The notes: generated by a model from the letters alone, not told the origin. A DNA stretch of 64,000 nt from Trichosporon coremiiforme (GCA_039545355.1 BCJJ01000017.1:830764-894763); one strand, 5' to 3'; counted from the first letter of the stretch, positions 10,482 through 23,130 are shown. Program-made: numbers and translations.

Positions 10482-12600
10482 GGCTACCCGGCCACAGGCA
10501 ACGCTCTGCCTACAGCCAAGTCCACTGTTGGGATTAATGGAACGACGACGATGCGCTTGTTGCTAGCTGGCGTCGAAATAATGGAATAGCCGATTGTGTC
10601 GTAAAGATTGTAAGGATAGTGAATTGACTGTGACGAAAAGCCGGGGGAAGGGACTGGGCGATGATCAAAGGATGTTGAAAACGAATGATTTGGTCGAGTT
10701 ATCGCTCGGTCCTGCCTTCCTTGTCGATGATCCGAAGAGAAGAACGGGCAGATCGATCGCGACTCGCAGTGTCGTCCTCGGTATCTCGCGACAGGGGTCG
10801 GTAGTCCGTGCGCAAGGACAAAATCGAGCGAGTTGCGCGGAGGGAAGTTAGAGCTTGAGACTTCGGCGATCGAAACCGGACAAAGAAGCCGCAAGCAGGT
10901 GCGAGTCAGCCAGTGTTTTGCTGTCTTCCTTCCTCCCCCTTGGAGATGCAGACGCTGGCGATGCGTAGACGATGATAGCGAGGGCAGTAGCGGATTCCGT
11001 TGGTAGAGGAACTGGTGGTTCGATGCGATATTTTGCGATTGCAAGGTGTGATGCGGGGGTGTGCCGGAGTGTGTGGAACGCTAATACGCAGACGGGGGCG
11101 TGGGTATGTGGGTGCCGACCGGATCGATGATGATGTACGCAGAGTTCCCAAGCGTAGTAGAGTATAGAGTGCGTGGACTTGAGTTACGGTTCGAGTGGTA
11201 ATGTCTGTATCTGGTTGAGCGAATGTTCTAACTTGGAGTGTGTGTAACTCGCACTAGAGCTAGCTCTGGGTGGCCGCACGCTACAGGATACCACCACCAG
11301 CCAAGCTCAGGTACTCGGATGCTAGGTGCTAGGTCCAAGACAAGCAGGCCGTCTTAGTCTTCGACCTCGGCCAGGCTAATCTAAAGAAGGATCGAGGATC
11401 AGAGACGAGTGCACGACGAGCAAGGGAAAGGACCGTGGGCAAGGGGCCAGAGCAGGGACTGGTATGCGTGAGGGTGAGGGTCAACGAGGGAAAGGGGCGA
11501 AGGAAGCACAGAGGCACAAGCAAGATGACGACGAGCAGCGCGGGCGGGTTGTTGGGACTTGTAAGGGTGCATGCCTTCCCCTGGACCAGGACCTGGGCGA
11601 CCTGTACGACCCGCAGGAAGAGGACGCCGAGGGCGAACAACAGCTGACGGTGTTCACCTTGTGTGGGCTTTGGAGTGCAGACAGGTATTTGAGCTGGCTA
11701 CGCCAGGATGCAAGTTCCCCAGTGCGAGTCGCTAACAACCTAGGGTGCAAACAGCAGGAACCGACTTGAGAGCCCAGTACGACCCTACAGAATGTGCAGA
11801 ACAGGCGCAACGGCGGCGCCGAACCCGAAGCCGTGGCGGCTTTGTGGCTCCGGGGCGTGCTGGGCGCACAAGGGACAGCGACAAGAAAGAGGCGTGCCAG
11901 GGTCCAGATGACAGTGAAGAAAGAGAAATCCAGGAGATCAGGAGGAGATCAGGAAGTCAGGACGCCTTGTCTTTCAGGATCAACCCCAGGAGAAATAGGA
12001 GCAGCGTGCGATAGGGTTTGTTCTGTTACTCCAGCGGTTGAGAGAGGTCTCGCCAGGTCCGAGTGCTCATTACGTTGTTCCAGGGTCCCATCGGGCTGCG
12101 ACCGACTGCCTTCCTTCGAAACACATCTCCGACTAGCCGTCGCTGCATGTGCTCGCTTGTGTGTGCTCTGCCCCTCTGCTCTGTGTTCTGGCGCACCTTA
12201 AACTCGCGGATGACTGGAACGCAAGTGAACAAGCAGAGTGGCGCCAAACAGTCTCACATAATCACGTACTCACGTCGAACACGTCGCGTATTCGTCGCGT
12301 AAGTCGGCGTACGTGCGTGTTTAGAGCGATTATTTCTGTAGCAGATTGCTCTGATCAAAGCGCGTTGTTGAATTGAGATACCAGTCCCACCCAAGCTTTT
12401 TCGGTGGCTTCAGCGTGTTTTGCATCCCTGTGTTCCGCGAGCGGTGAGCGGCCAGAGGCGCCGAAAGGTCCTACGAGACAAAGACCAACATCCACAGCAG
12501 CCCACAGCCGCGACCCCAACAATTCTATCGGGGATCGGGTCCCCCTCCCGACACTGTTCTGAATACCGTCATCTTCGTCATGGGGGCTCGGCCGGCTCGG

Positions 12601-12603
<3 letters not shown>

Positions 12604-12665
<62 letters not shown>
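12604..12665. repeat. Poly(C) homopolymer tract of 62 nt
   Basis: An uninterrupted run of 62 C on the plus strand, immediately followed by GGGG. It lies inside the gene-poor interval. Such long G/C homopolymers are rare in genomes and prone to slippage; the exact length may be an assembly or sequencing artefact. On the minus strand it is a G-run able to form quadruplex structures. Confidence 0.9.
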
Positions 12666-12667
<2 letters not shown>

Positions 12668-15056
12668 GGTACGCCTCGGTCCGTCGCAGGTGACTGGGGG
12701 AAGCGCCGTGTTTGATATCTAACTGGAACTAGGACGGAGATGCAGACCCGAATAGAAAAGGAAGAGCAATCGGAACATGGAACAACGTATCACCTTGAAT
12801 TATGTCGAATTGACCGCTGCACGCTAGATTGCGCTCTAGCCCCTCTGCCGGGCAATCTCCCCCGGCGGGGCTTCCAATCGCACAAACACACAGAGCCCTG
12901 GCTGCTCGATGCTGGTCCGAGACAGGCGACTGGCGAGCGGATATGCGGAACGAGAGCCGGAGAATGGAGATGAGAACGAGGTGCATACAAATGTGTAGAG
13001 GACTATACGGTTCAAGTGGACTCTAAGGGGCAGCAACGGAGAGGTTTGGACTGACGACTGTGTACGAGTGATGCCCCGTGCTCATCTCGTACCTCGAGCA
13101 CGGTAATACCTGTGCAGGAGCAAACGAACCAGTCCCTTGCCAGCCAGAGACATCCGACGCATGTGCGCACATTCCAGCCACGCACACACTCACGTAATCG
13201 CCTGGGCCACTCCCTGTCTCACCACAGATTCACGTCTAGCCGCTGGAGACTGCCCAACCTGTATTGTTCGCGCTGTGAGTCGAGCCGTGCATCGCGCTCG
13301 GTGCAAATAACCTAAAACGGGGCACTCTGGTATTTGGAACGTCGGCCGCCGGACATTGTATCCAGACATTGCATGTCGACGGAGAGACAATCGTCTTCGG
13401 GGATCAGCCGACAAACAAAACTTCGGGCCATGGCGTCCTGATAGCCATGGACCTGCCAAGACCTGTCTGGGCACTTTTGTTCTGATTTCCACGCTATGAT
13501 CTGCCATCTCGACCTCTCAGTTTCGGAATCATGGGTCGGCGCATGCGGCGTGCGCGGCACAGACTGGCGCAGGGCGGCCGAACAACGGACCCATGGTAAC
13601 ACAGGGCAGCCGCAAGACAGGCGCAGGACTGGCGCCGTTCCAACCTCAAAGTGGCGCTGTACCATACCCAAAACCCCCATCTCTGTCCTACCGACAGCCC
13701 ACGATACTGAAGTGGGTACGTCGCCAGCCCTCTTTGATGTGCATTGTCCTCGATGCGTCGCCACCGGCGAGGATCCGTGCACTTTACAGTCAGATACCAG
13801 GGGGGCTTCATGTAAATGCAGAAGGAAGCGAAGGGGCGGAACGGCCACGAGTTCGCCGCTCAGCGTGACCTCGTGGCGAAGTCGCCAGTCTGCACTTCTT
13901 GAGTGAAGCCGGAGCCCATCTCATACGGCGCGCGTGGTGCGAATGCTCCGAGACGCCAGGTGAGACAAGAGCGCGACGCCTACTCGCCTAGCAGACGCAT
14001 GCAGCTCATGCGGTACTGCGATGCCGTGGGTAGAGAATTGACGGGCTGCGCGGGCTGCGATGGGATTCTGGCTCTCGTAAGTCGGCGCCGCAGCGGACCT
14101 GGTACAAACCTCGTATCGGCGCGAGGTAGGGGATCGGTGCAGCGGGTGAGGGCCTTGTCGGAGATCCAAGGTCGATTCATAGGCTTTGTACGCCTGCGCT
14201 CTCTCGGGCCTTGCAGCCAGAACAACGAAGGCTGTTTCTGGGAATGCAACTCTGGCAATGAAGCAACAAAAGAGAGCGCAATCGCAAACGAACCTGGCCA
14301 CCTGCCGCAACATCGGCTGTACCGGGAGGTGTTTGACGTGCGTACATCCCTGTTCCTTTTGCCTCATTGTGCGTTGCGTACATGCTTTGCAGGAATTGCG
14401 CAAGAATGAATCGTTGCACCTTCCTCGTCCCTTTGACTCCTGGTCTCCTGGCCGCTGCCCGCAGCTGGCGCCTTCAGCGCCGTCAGATAGCCGTCATTGT
14501 CGCACCTCCCACACGTCAACAGAATTGGTCGCGATCACTACGGGAGGATGGACGGGCACGAGGGGTACGAGGCGCTGCCGGCTGAACCTGTGTACCTCGG
14601 CCGCGTCTGTTCCTTGTATTGAGATGTTGTTTTCGAAGCAATGCACTCTCAGGGCCATCCTCGCCTCCTTCGCTTGTCGTTGCAAGATCAGGTCAGTCTA
14701 CTGAAGGCAGCGCCAGGTACGCTTTTGGCCTCCTGCTCCCCACTAGTGACACCACCGCCACTCCGTAACGCTTGCTCGCCGATGCGATGTACCTGCTTGC
14801 GCCTCGGCCTTGAAGAGAAAGGTAGTACGTCGTCCTCTGATCCTAGTCCGGCCGTTCTGCCGCGATTGTGTTGGGAAGACGTCGAAATCGGCCGATGAGT
14901 GTGAAGCCGAGATTCAAGTGGGACGGCAGTGGCTCGATTCGAGCCATCGTAGATCTTATTTAGTGGTCTTTGCTGTTCCAAAAAGTCGCCACGCCTTAAC
15001 CTTCGGCGCCGCCGAGTAGTCACTGGTCATTCGCTGTTTGGCCACCTGGCGCCACT

Positions 15057-15080
15057 GGAAGCGCTACCGACAGCGCTTCC
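15057..15080. repeat. Perfect short inverted repeat (hairpin)
   Basis: GGAAGCGCT and AGCGCTTCC are perfect reverse complements separated by the 6-nt loop ACCGAC. It stands in non-coding sequence with no adjacent T-run or known element, so its role is unknown. Confidence 0.7.
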
Positions 15081-16340
15081 GGGGCACTCTGTCTGCCCTG
15101 CGGAGTGAATGAGTAGGGCCCGGGACCGTTAAGCCTCAAGGACCGTCGGCGTGTGATTAGGTGCGGCGCAACGACTGAAGCTACGAAGGCAAAGAGCATT
15201 TGAGATTAGAGTTCGCAGTTGGAGCTTGCAATTCCACCCCTGTGCACTCGATGAGATGGGGAGAGTTATTCCGACCACTGCGCCGAGGCAACCAGCCCAA
15301 CGCGCCAACTTTAAGCTCTCACGTCCGCCAGGGAACATCGATCCCTTACGTAGCCCTCAGGCGCCTGAAGGGATTCAATGCCCAGCTCCTAACGTACTGC
15401 AGCAACCCCGAGTCCTCATGCACTAGTGAGCCAGGTACATTACTCTGTCGCCCTCGGCATGCAGGCACTCCGCACCTCGTGAACCCCGTGTGCCTCCCAC
15501 TCTTCCCACTTCGCACACATGGACTAAAGGCACATGCGGGTGGCACTTCAAAGTGTGATTCGCCAGCTGTGCGGTACTGTGGAACTATTCTGGCCCTTGT
15601 GCGAAACATCTGCCCGTTCGTACGCACTCCGTGTTAGAGGGTGACAATCCGTCACAGACTTCAGACCCACTCCATGCCAATGAAATGGAACGTTTGGGTC
15701 GCTCCTTTCCCTCTTGGTCATTTAAAGCCCTGCCCTGCAACACGGCGCGGCCCCTTGTAGCAGGTCCAGATCTTTTCAGTGCTGCTGCACCCGCGCTATG
15801 GGTATCCTTTGCGGTCTCCGCATCTGACCACCTCCTCTTGCCAGCGGGAGAAAGCGCCTCACGCCTGACATCATCCGGAGGTGGCCTGAGGGCGCGTATC
15901 GCGTCCGCCAGGTCCCCTTCACCACACTCCACCCTCTACTCTAGTCGCTGCAAGCGATTTCGGTTACGCAAATACCTCGATCGCAGGAATCTGACCGAAG
16001 TCTCGTTCGCTAGTGACACTCACAGACGCTTCCTACAGTGCCTTCCCCACGCTAATACCAGGTCCATTTCACCTTCCCCGTAGCTGTCCCGTCGCCAACT
16101 TTGTTTTCCTGTCTCACCATCGTGACGCCCGTGACTGAACGGGTCTGGGCAGCACAGCGAAAGCCAGAACGTTACACATGCACTGAACTTCTGTTACACC
16201 TTCGGTAGTTAATACTTACATCTGAGTTTCCGTACTTTCGTCGTAAGGGGCGCAGGGCTGCTTTAGGATCCTTTGGCGTTGCTGCTCCTGATGGTGAGGT
16301 GATGGTGATCCGGCAGTAGATTGGGTCCGGAACCGGTGGT

Positions 16341-17988
16341 TCATGCGATGCAGCAGCAGTCCAAGCAGCGCGAGAGCAGCGAGTGATCTCGTGGGGCGTC
16401 AGCGCCGCTGCCGAAGCGAAGCTGCTCCAAAGTGTCCATCTCCTGACTGCTCACGAGCCGCAGTACCAGGCGAGTGTCCGATTGCGCGGAAATCGTTGCA
16501 GCTTCACTGTGGTCGTCCAATGGTTCGGTTACCACGTCCCCTCTGACCAGGGAAACATCGTTGAGCCAGGTCTGCAACTCAGGATTTGTGTTTCCGCGAT
16601 CGACGGCAGATTCCATTTCTTCAGCCACATCTTGTGACGTTAGGCGGTGCAACTCACGAGATGCGAAAGGAGTCAAACTCACTGTGGGAACCACTCCTAG
16701 TACTGGACACCGCATGCTGTTCACGTGTGTCATTGAGGCGGATCAACGGCTCCGGCAGCGGTTCCAATGTTTCTGGTCTTACCGGCACATGGGTTCGCGA
16801 GGTCGAACTCGGTTCACGGGCCGATGTCATGCGCGAAAGAACCACTTCCTGTGAGCGCCCAAGAAGCTGGTTGGAGTAATTCTTGAAGGTCTCGCTTGAA
16901 TCGTCAAGCCGTCGCAGCGGCTCCCCCATTGGTATCTTTCCGATGAGGTCGATCGCGCGAACGAGGGACCCCCAAAGTATAGCCATTGACTCGTGGTTGA
17001 GCGAGTGCTCTTTCTGGGTCTCGAGAGCCCGATTGGCCGTAGCGTGATAACTGAAAATCATATCGTGGCATAGCAGGAGTTCTGGGTTGACAACGTCGGT
17101 CCCTATGAGCGTCGAAAGGTCAATGCAGCCATTGAAGTGCTGGTGCAGCAGCCACGGTGAGACTTCCAGCGCCATTGTGAACACGACAGGGCTGTCATGT
17201 GGAATCGGCTGGACGTCAGCTTCACTCGTAATGGTGCCACTCACGCCCTCACCGTAATCCCTCACTCCTTGAACATCGAGAACGCAGAGGCGACTGAACC
17301 TCGAGTTGACCATGACCAGGCTCCAAAAGGTCCCACATTCCATCCACGACTTTGCTAGTAAACCTGTCGCTTCTGACAAGGCTGCGAGAATAGTCTGGGA
17401 ACTTGTTGGAGATCTAAGGTTGCCTGCGAGGAGCCGAGAGTTAAGCTTATAGTGCTTCACGTGGACGATCAGCGCTGCCAGTCGCCAGGTGTGCTTGACG
17501 CCTTCCTTGCTTTCCGTTTTGGTCGAGGCTGTGAGGCGAAGCTCAGGAGCGCCAAGGACGTGTTCTTCTTGACCTGGCGGGTCAGGTGCAGAAAAGTTAA
17601 TAAACGGGGATCCTGTCGCGGACGACGAGTACCTGGAGTATGAATCCCAGATCTGGAACAGAATTAGTAAGGCGGTGCCGGTGTGACGTACGCTTTCCGT
17701 GATAGTGGTCCGGAGCGAGTTCAGCGACGGACGGCAGACGTTGAGGCCCATGGAGGAAGACGTGGCCGGTGTCTCTACCGCGACCTGGGTCTGCAGCCCG
17801 AAGCCCAGCGGAGGGAGCCAGTCGAACAGTGATTCGACCAGGTTGGCAGCGGCGTTCGTGACATCCTCGTCGTCTCCCCTCGACACTTGATGGAGGAAGG
17901 CACGAACCGAGTGATGAAAGTCGCTCTCCTCAGCCGCATCATAGAAGTGCGGAGGTTCCATGGTCTGCAGATAAGCAGAGTAGAGCAT
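16341..17988 (-). CDS. Protein of unknown function, 518 aa
   Basis: Three exons: 17692-17988, 16683-17652 and 16630-16341, joining in frame to 518 aa. The first intron (39 nt, CTAAT branch, ends CCAG) is a multiple of three and open, so an unspliced reading is also in frame; its clear splice signals favour removal. The second intron (52 nt) uses the donor after CCCACA; a later donor-like GTGAGT gives stop codons. The protein is mostly helical and hydrophobic in the middle (TWRLAALIVHVKHYKL, MECGTFWSLVMVNSRFSRLCVL, ALEVSPWLLHQHFNGCIDL), which recalls the helical middle region of fungal Zn-cluster transcription factors, but no Zn2Cys6 DNA-binding motif is present. The C-terminus ends in CLDCCCIA. 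I do not recognise the family. It is divergent from the MTF1-like gene, 336 bp away. Confidence 0.65.
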
Positions 17989-18324
17989 GGCGGAGGCGAG
18001 GTTGAGGCGGACGAGGTCTCAGTTGTTAATTATGAGCTGTCAATGATAAGAAGAGGAGGGGTATTAGGGGATGTGACCGTGCTAGGTGCATGGCGTGCTT
18101 GCGTAGAGAGCGTTAGAGCGTTTAGAGCGTTAGATCGTTCTGATGGCCGCGATCACCATAGACATGGCGGAGAGTAGATCGAGTGGATCGCAGTCACTTG
18201 AATGGTGACGTACCACCTCCACTCACCACGTGACAAATTTCCTACTGCAACTCAACTTTCGTGTGCCCTCTCTTTCGGTAGGCGTCGATACTGCGTCTGC
18301 CAACTCCACAACAGTAGCTCCGCC

Positions 18325-20081
18325 ATGCCTCGGCTACGACTACCACCGCTACCGCCGGCCGTTGAATGGGGCAACACGGTTTGGATGAAGAGCCCCCGCG
18401 GCGAAGGTGCCGGCTCGCGCGAGAGCGGCAAGCGCGTGACCCTCTCTAACAAGGAGCTCGCCAACCAGTTCGTTCGCGAGCTCGGAATACGGAAGAACGA
18501 GGTCGTCATTGACGCTTACTGCGGTCCGGGACAGACGACACGAGCGCTTTTGGCCGGAGGACATGACGAAACGACCGCCGCCGACTGGAAGCGTACTGTC
18601 GAGGAGCAGAAGGAGAAGGGTCTCCCTGTCGGCCCGGTCGCTTCCGAGATCAAGCGGAGACGAGGAACCGCCATGGACTTCAACTTCCCGCCATGGGACG
18701 TATCTGATACCGACGAAACTGTGCGGCCAGCCGTGACCGTGAAGGCAAAGGGACGACCACCGAAAGCAAAGGCGAACGAGGACGGCGAGCCGGTGCCCGC
18801 CAAGTCTTCCTCGGTCCTGACACCGAAATTCGTGGTAGCGAACGACCCCAAGGTCTCGGCTCTGTGGCGAGGATTCGGCTTTGACCCAGACCAACTTCCT
18901 CCGAGCAGATGGGAGATGGACGACGTTCCGGAGCCCGGCGCGGAGCAACCTACTGGCCTGCGGCAGCTGAAGCGGACAGTCTATCCTTCGCATCTGCAGT
19001 CCAACCTCGGTATCTCTCCGGTCACGATCTACCACTGGCCGACAGCCGCATCGATTCTGAGCGATCCACTCGTCGCTCAGCACCTGGAGATGTACGACGA
19101 GGCGCAAGGCCCGCTGGAGGGAACGAAGCGACCCTGGGACGCCCCCGCTCCGCCGATCACGCTCGTCGCTACGATTCCGGACGCCGTGTTTGGTGACCAG
19201 CTCGTCAACCAGTGGATCCTGAGTGCGACCTCGAGCAACGCCGACGGCAAGCGCGGATGGATCTGGGAGTGGGGCCGTGTCCGCATGGCTCTTCTGGTCA
19301 CGAGGAGTGTTTATGACGTGAGTTGACAATGCTTCCTGGCTGACGTGCAGCGTATCATGGCGCCTCTCGGCGGTACCAACTACTGCAAGCTGTCCGTTCT
19401 CACCAACGCTCTCTTCGACGTCCGAGCTCTTCCCCCACTGCACCATATCCGCGACCCTGCCGACCCCACTGAGCGCGTCAAGGACAAGAACGACCTGCGC
19501 AAGGGTAAGGTCAAGGAGGTTGCCGGCGAGGAGAAGGAGTTCACGAAGCGACGAACGATTGCCCGCTGGTGGCTTGGCGGCACGACGACGGGCAAGGTGA
19601 CGCCGACGTTTGCGGGCGACTTCTTCCCTGTCCGCGAGGCCCTGACTCCTGGCGGTCGCAGCAGCCCTGCCGACACGCGCCTGTTGCGTCCGCACCTCCT
19701 CGGCATCGAACTTATCCCCAAGGCGCACCCGGTCGTGACTGCCGCGCAACGCGAGAGCTGGGACTACATCCTCCGCAAGATGTTTGTCCGCTCGACTGTG
19801 CCGCTCGAGGAGGCGCTGCCCGCCCTCGCTTTCGGTGCCGACAACCTCATCGACAAAATTATGACGCCGAACAACGGGTACAAGGGCGACCCCGTCATGC
19901 CAGACGAGATCATCCGCAACATCTCGACTGACCAGTGGGCACGCATCGTCGACGTCTTCGACAAGTGGGCGTTTAAGCCGGAGGTGAGTTACCGCATAAT
20001 CTACCTAGCTGACATCAGAACCTCGTCACGGACGGCATCGACCTTGACCTGGAGGAGTCGCGCGAGATCGGCCTCACGTAG
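18325..20081 (+). CDS. MTF1/TFB2M-like protein of the KsgA/Dim1 rRNA adenine methyltransferase family
   Basis: Three exons: 18325-19317, 19351-19983, 20019-20081, giving 562 aa; introns are 33 and 35 nt with GCTGAC branch sites. The N-terminus (VTLSNKELANQFVRELGIRKNEVVIDAYCGPGQTTRALL, about residues 35-75) is a SAM-binding Rossmann entry of the KsgA/Dim1 type, with DAYCGPGQ in place of the usual glycine-rich DxGxGxG. The rest is longer than bacterial KsgA because of a Lys/Pro-rich insert (about 95-165) and a long C-terminal half ending in a helical region (DNLIDKIMTP to WARIVDVFDKWAF). This arrangement fits the fungal mitochondrial transcription factor Mtf1, which assists the mitochondrial RNA polymerase in promoter melting. 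A classic cytosolic Dim1 is unlikely because the motifs differ. Just after the stop, a 10-nt sequence including the stop (CCTCACGTAG) is repeated once. Convergent with CAB4, only 79 bp apart. Confidence 0.7.
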
Positions 20082-20160
20082 CCTCACGTAGTCAGTCCAT
20101 CAATCAGAAGCCACAATCATCATATATCCTGCATCCTGTAACCATGTATTACCCTGCTCC

Positions 20161-21214
20161 CTAGTGTTTGTTGACCTGCTCCTCGAGGTCGTGCTGCTTC
20201 TTCTGCTCGGCGATCCAGCCGCGGATCGCTGTGCTTCCCATCTTGAGCTCCTTCAGCTGCTCCGCGTCCACGTCGGAGAGGTTCACCGTTGTGCCCGCCT
20301 CCTCGGCGACGACACTTGAGATAACGTCGATGCAGAGAATGTCTAGCTCGCCGAGATTCTTCTCCTTGCGAACATTGTTGACGTACGCACCGCCCGACAT
20401 TGTCTCCCGCGAAACGATGAGCGCCTCAATCTCGGCATCCCATGCAGTTGGCCCGAGCGGGTCGTGAATCTCGACGACGTCGAGCTGAATGTCCCCCGGC
20501 CCGCACCGTTTCAGGAAGGAGCTGACGCCACCGATCCGCTGGTCCAAATTCTCGAGCACGCCCGCGTTGCTCTTTGACTGGAGCTGGTCTGGCGACATGA
20601 CACCGACAATGAGCCGCTTCTCGCTCACGAAGAGCGCCATGTTGATCAGAATCTTGTGCGCGGCATGCAGGTGGTCGAACGTGCCCCCGATCGCCGACAC
20701 GGCGTACCCGCCCACCGGCGTCGAGTCGGCCAGCTGTGCGTCGCCCGGAAGCTTGCGTGACGGGATCGTCCGTCGCTTCGCGTTCGAAGCACCGGCCTCG
20801 ACGATGCGCCATCCGAGGTCCTCGTGGTCTGCGAGTTAGCGTCAGTCATGCCTGTGACTCACCCTCCAATCGGACGACCTCGTCCGGCACAGCCTGCAGC
20901 TTCTCGGACCAGTCGCCGAGCTCGCCGTCAAAGCGCATCTCGACGTTGAGCAGGATGCGGTTCGCCGTCCATTGTCCGGCGGCAAGGGCAGCGTACACCT
21001 TGCCGAGGAAACGTTGCAGCTCCTCAAAGTGCGCTTTCGGCGCCTCGCGTAGTTCGGCGTAGAGCTGCTTGCCCGATCCCGGGGTCGAGAAGACGACGGT
21101 CAGCGACTCTGTCGGCTCCTGCGCAGTGGCGAAGATGACAGGCAGCAACGAGGACGGGTCTCTCAGGATCCCCGAGGTGAAGGGGAGGATGAGGACGGTG
21201 TTCTTCGCCGCCAT
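20161..21214 (-). CDS. CAB4: Phosphopantetheine adenylyltransferase (CoA biosynthesis)
   Basis: Two exons: 20863-21214 and 20161-20828, giving 339 aa; the intron is 34 nt with a CTAAC branch. The C-terminal part (from about residue 155) starts AVSAIGGTFDHLHAAHKILI, the nucleotidyltransferase signature with the HxxH-type ATP-binding motif, followed by GVMSPDQL, VVEIHDPLGPTAWD, LIVSRETMSGG and the end STAIRGW. This is the eukaryotic phosphopantetheine adenylyltransferase fold, corresponding to yeast Cab4, which turns 4'-phosphopantetheine and ATP into dephospho-CoA. The N-terminal 150 residues form a separate helical and beta region (ILPFTSGILRD, VIFATAQEP) seen in fungal Cab4 proteins. The kinase domain found in the human bifunctional COASY enzyme is absent, so the final step must be encoded elsewhere. 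Convergent with the MTF1-like gene. Confidence 0.88.
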
Positions 21215-21526
21215 CGTCGTCGTCGTCGTGGTGGTATCGGAGAGAGTAGTGTAGTGTGCAGAAACCCCAATGCATGAACGTCAAGTAGCCGGTCGCGTCC
21301 GGCGGCTTGCGCCGATCGGGGCCAAAATGCCGAGGACATCTCCGGCCTGGAATTCGAACACCGCGTGGATTTTGGGAGCTACGTGATACAGCAAGCTTTC
21401 CGAGCGACGTGCTCCTCTTTATCATGCTTATGTCTGCCAACATCCATGACCTAAGAACCCATGCATTATGTATGTGTGTTCGTTACTGTGTAGTCTATTC
21501 GTAAAGCTCAAGTCGTTGACAGGAGG

Positions 21527-23130
21527 CTACATTGGCTTATCCCACCACTCGGCCCACCGGGAGCGGCCCCTGTTCTCCCGCATCGCCTCGACGAGGTCGT
21601 CGTCGGGCTCGTACTCGTCTTCTGACCCGGGGTGGTCCCAACCTTCAAAGTCGTCTCGCATGCGGTTCACGCGATCGTCATCATCGTCGTCTGTGCTCGG
21701 CGCGAGGGTGTGTAACCGCACGCTCTCTGGCCGGCTGGCGGGCGTGCTGCCAGTGCGCATCGAACGCTCCTCGGTCTCGTAGTTACCGTGAGCGAGGGGC
21801 GTGCGCTCATCGTCGAGACCGTCGTGCGTGATCGCGTGGCCCGTCTCGTCAATCTCGACTGTCTGGCTGATGCTCTTCTGGTACTTGTGGTACGAGAAGA
21901 GAGCGATACCGCACACCGTGACGACGACACCGACAATGTTGATTGGCGTCAATTCGTCGCCAAAGATCCAGGCTGAGAACGAGATGGTCGACACCTCCTT
22001 GAAGATACCAGCGACACTGAGGGGAACGATACCTGCGCGCTGCAGGACGAAATACTCGGACGCGACCATGCCGAATGCGATGAAGCCGGGTAACGCGATG
22101 ACACCAATATTCTTCAGTGCCTCAATGCCGTGGAAGAACTGTCGGAACATGCCCGCCCAGTCCTCTGTCAGAGCAGACACGAAGAACAGCCCGATCGCCA
22201 TCAACGGCGACAGCCAGTAAATGGTCGCGAATGGGTTACTCAGACCCATGGCGCGCTTGTGCATGATCAGTTCCGTCAGCGCCCATCGGAGACCACCGAG
22301 GGCAGAGGCCGTGAACACCATGATGATGCCCGGGAGCGACACGGCAGTCGTGTTGAACACCATGAGGAAGACACCGAACGAGATCATGCCGATGACGAGC
22401 ACGAGGCGAAGGCTGTACCTCTCCAGGTGGAACAGGAACGCGAAGAAGAGCACGAAGATGAGCGCCGAAGACTTGCACATTGCTGACTGTCAGCTACATC
22501 TCACGTAGGGCGTACTGTAGAGACTGAGAGTGATCGTCTTCAGACTGAGATTGCTGAGGCCGATGTCGCCGGCTGTGGTCCACGCCGTGGGCAGGATCCG
22601 AGTGCCATACTCCTTGCGCGTCGGCCGCTCATCAGGACGGAATCGGGGGAACATGAATCGGACAAAGGCAGCAACGAGAAACTGAACCACCATGTGACAC
22701 GCGCTGACGAAGAGCGGGTAGCTGAAGCCGTAGTACTGCTCACTGAACATCCACTTGTTGTACATGGACAGCAGGGTCGCAAACGAGTACCAGAGAACGA
22801 TGAAGCAGCCCGTAATCAGCACGTTTTTCTGCGGTCAGCATCGTCATGAGCAGGGCTTACAATGAACAGCGCTTTCTTCTCGCCGACGCTCGCAAGATGA
22901 GTGCGGCTGGCAGCACCGAGCTGGTGCTGGTACAGCGAGCTGCCAGCGCTCTGCAGAGTGTGCTCGTGCACGACAAGATCATCGTCGTCCGAGTCGCTGC
23001 CGCCGTTCTTCACGTTGGCGGGCTTGGCGGGGTCGTCCCGGAGACTGTCGTCCGACGGGGCCCGGAAGATCTCCTCGTTCGCGGCGAGCTCGTACCCCGG
23101 CGGGCCCTGAGACATCGCGGATGTCATCAT
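21527..23130 (-). CDS. SLC35/TPT-family membrane transporter (SLC35C2/Ymd8-like)
   Basis: Three exons: 22861-23130, 22516-22828 and 21527-22482, giving 512 aa; introns are 32 and 33-34 nt. The second junction recreates the family motif SLYTMCKSSALIFVL, which confirms the splice choice. The N-terminal 90 residues are acidic and cytosolic; about ten membrane segments follow (for example CFIVLWYSFATLLSMYNKWMF, IFVLFFAFLFHLERY, PINIVGVVVTVCGIALF); the C-terminal 110 residues are hydrophilic and acidic. The family carries nucleotide sugars or phosphorylated sugars in the Golgi or ER; YNKW near the start and GDIGLSNLSL are typical of the triose-phosphate-transporter branch. The closest relatives known to me are human SLC35C2 and yeast Ymd8, whose substrates are not well defined. 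A second ATG at 23127 is equally usable as start. Confidence 0.85.

Larger units (their letters stand above)
10482..16340. other. Gene-poor interval of 5.9 kb
   Basis: I find no gene here on either strand. Open frames are short, lack recognisable motifs, often start without ATG, and cannot be joined by the short-intron signals seen elsewhere in the window. The first 600 bases are probably the 5' leader of the 1234-aa gene. The interval contains a 62-nt poly(C) tract (12604-12665) and a perfect 9-bp inverted repeat (15057-15080). It could hold non-coding transcripts or long promoters, which sequence reading alone cannot show. Confidence 0.55.

Noticed and set aside
10484..11044. 186-codon minus-strand open frame ending just before the ATG of the 1234-aa gene
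   Set aside because: No ATG start, Ser/Pro/Thr-rich translation of a CT-rich leader, and the frame ends in TAG 3 nt before the gene's ATG. It is best read as 5' UTR.
13312..13848. 178-codon minus-strand open frame in the gene-poor interval
   Set aside because: It begins without ATG, shows no domain or codon preference typical of this genome and has no splice signals linking it to other frames.
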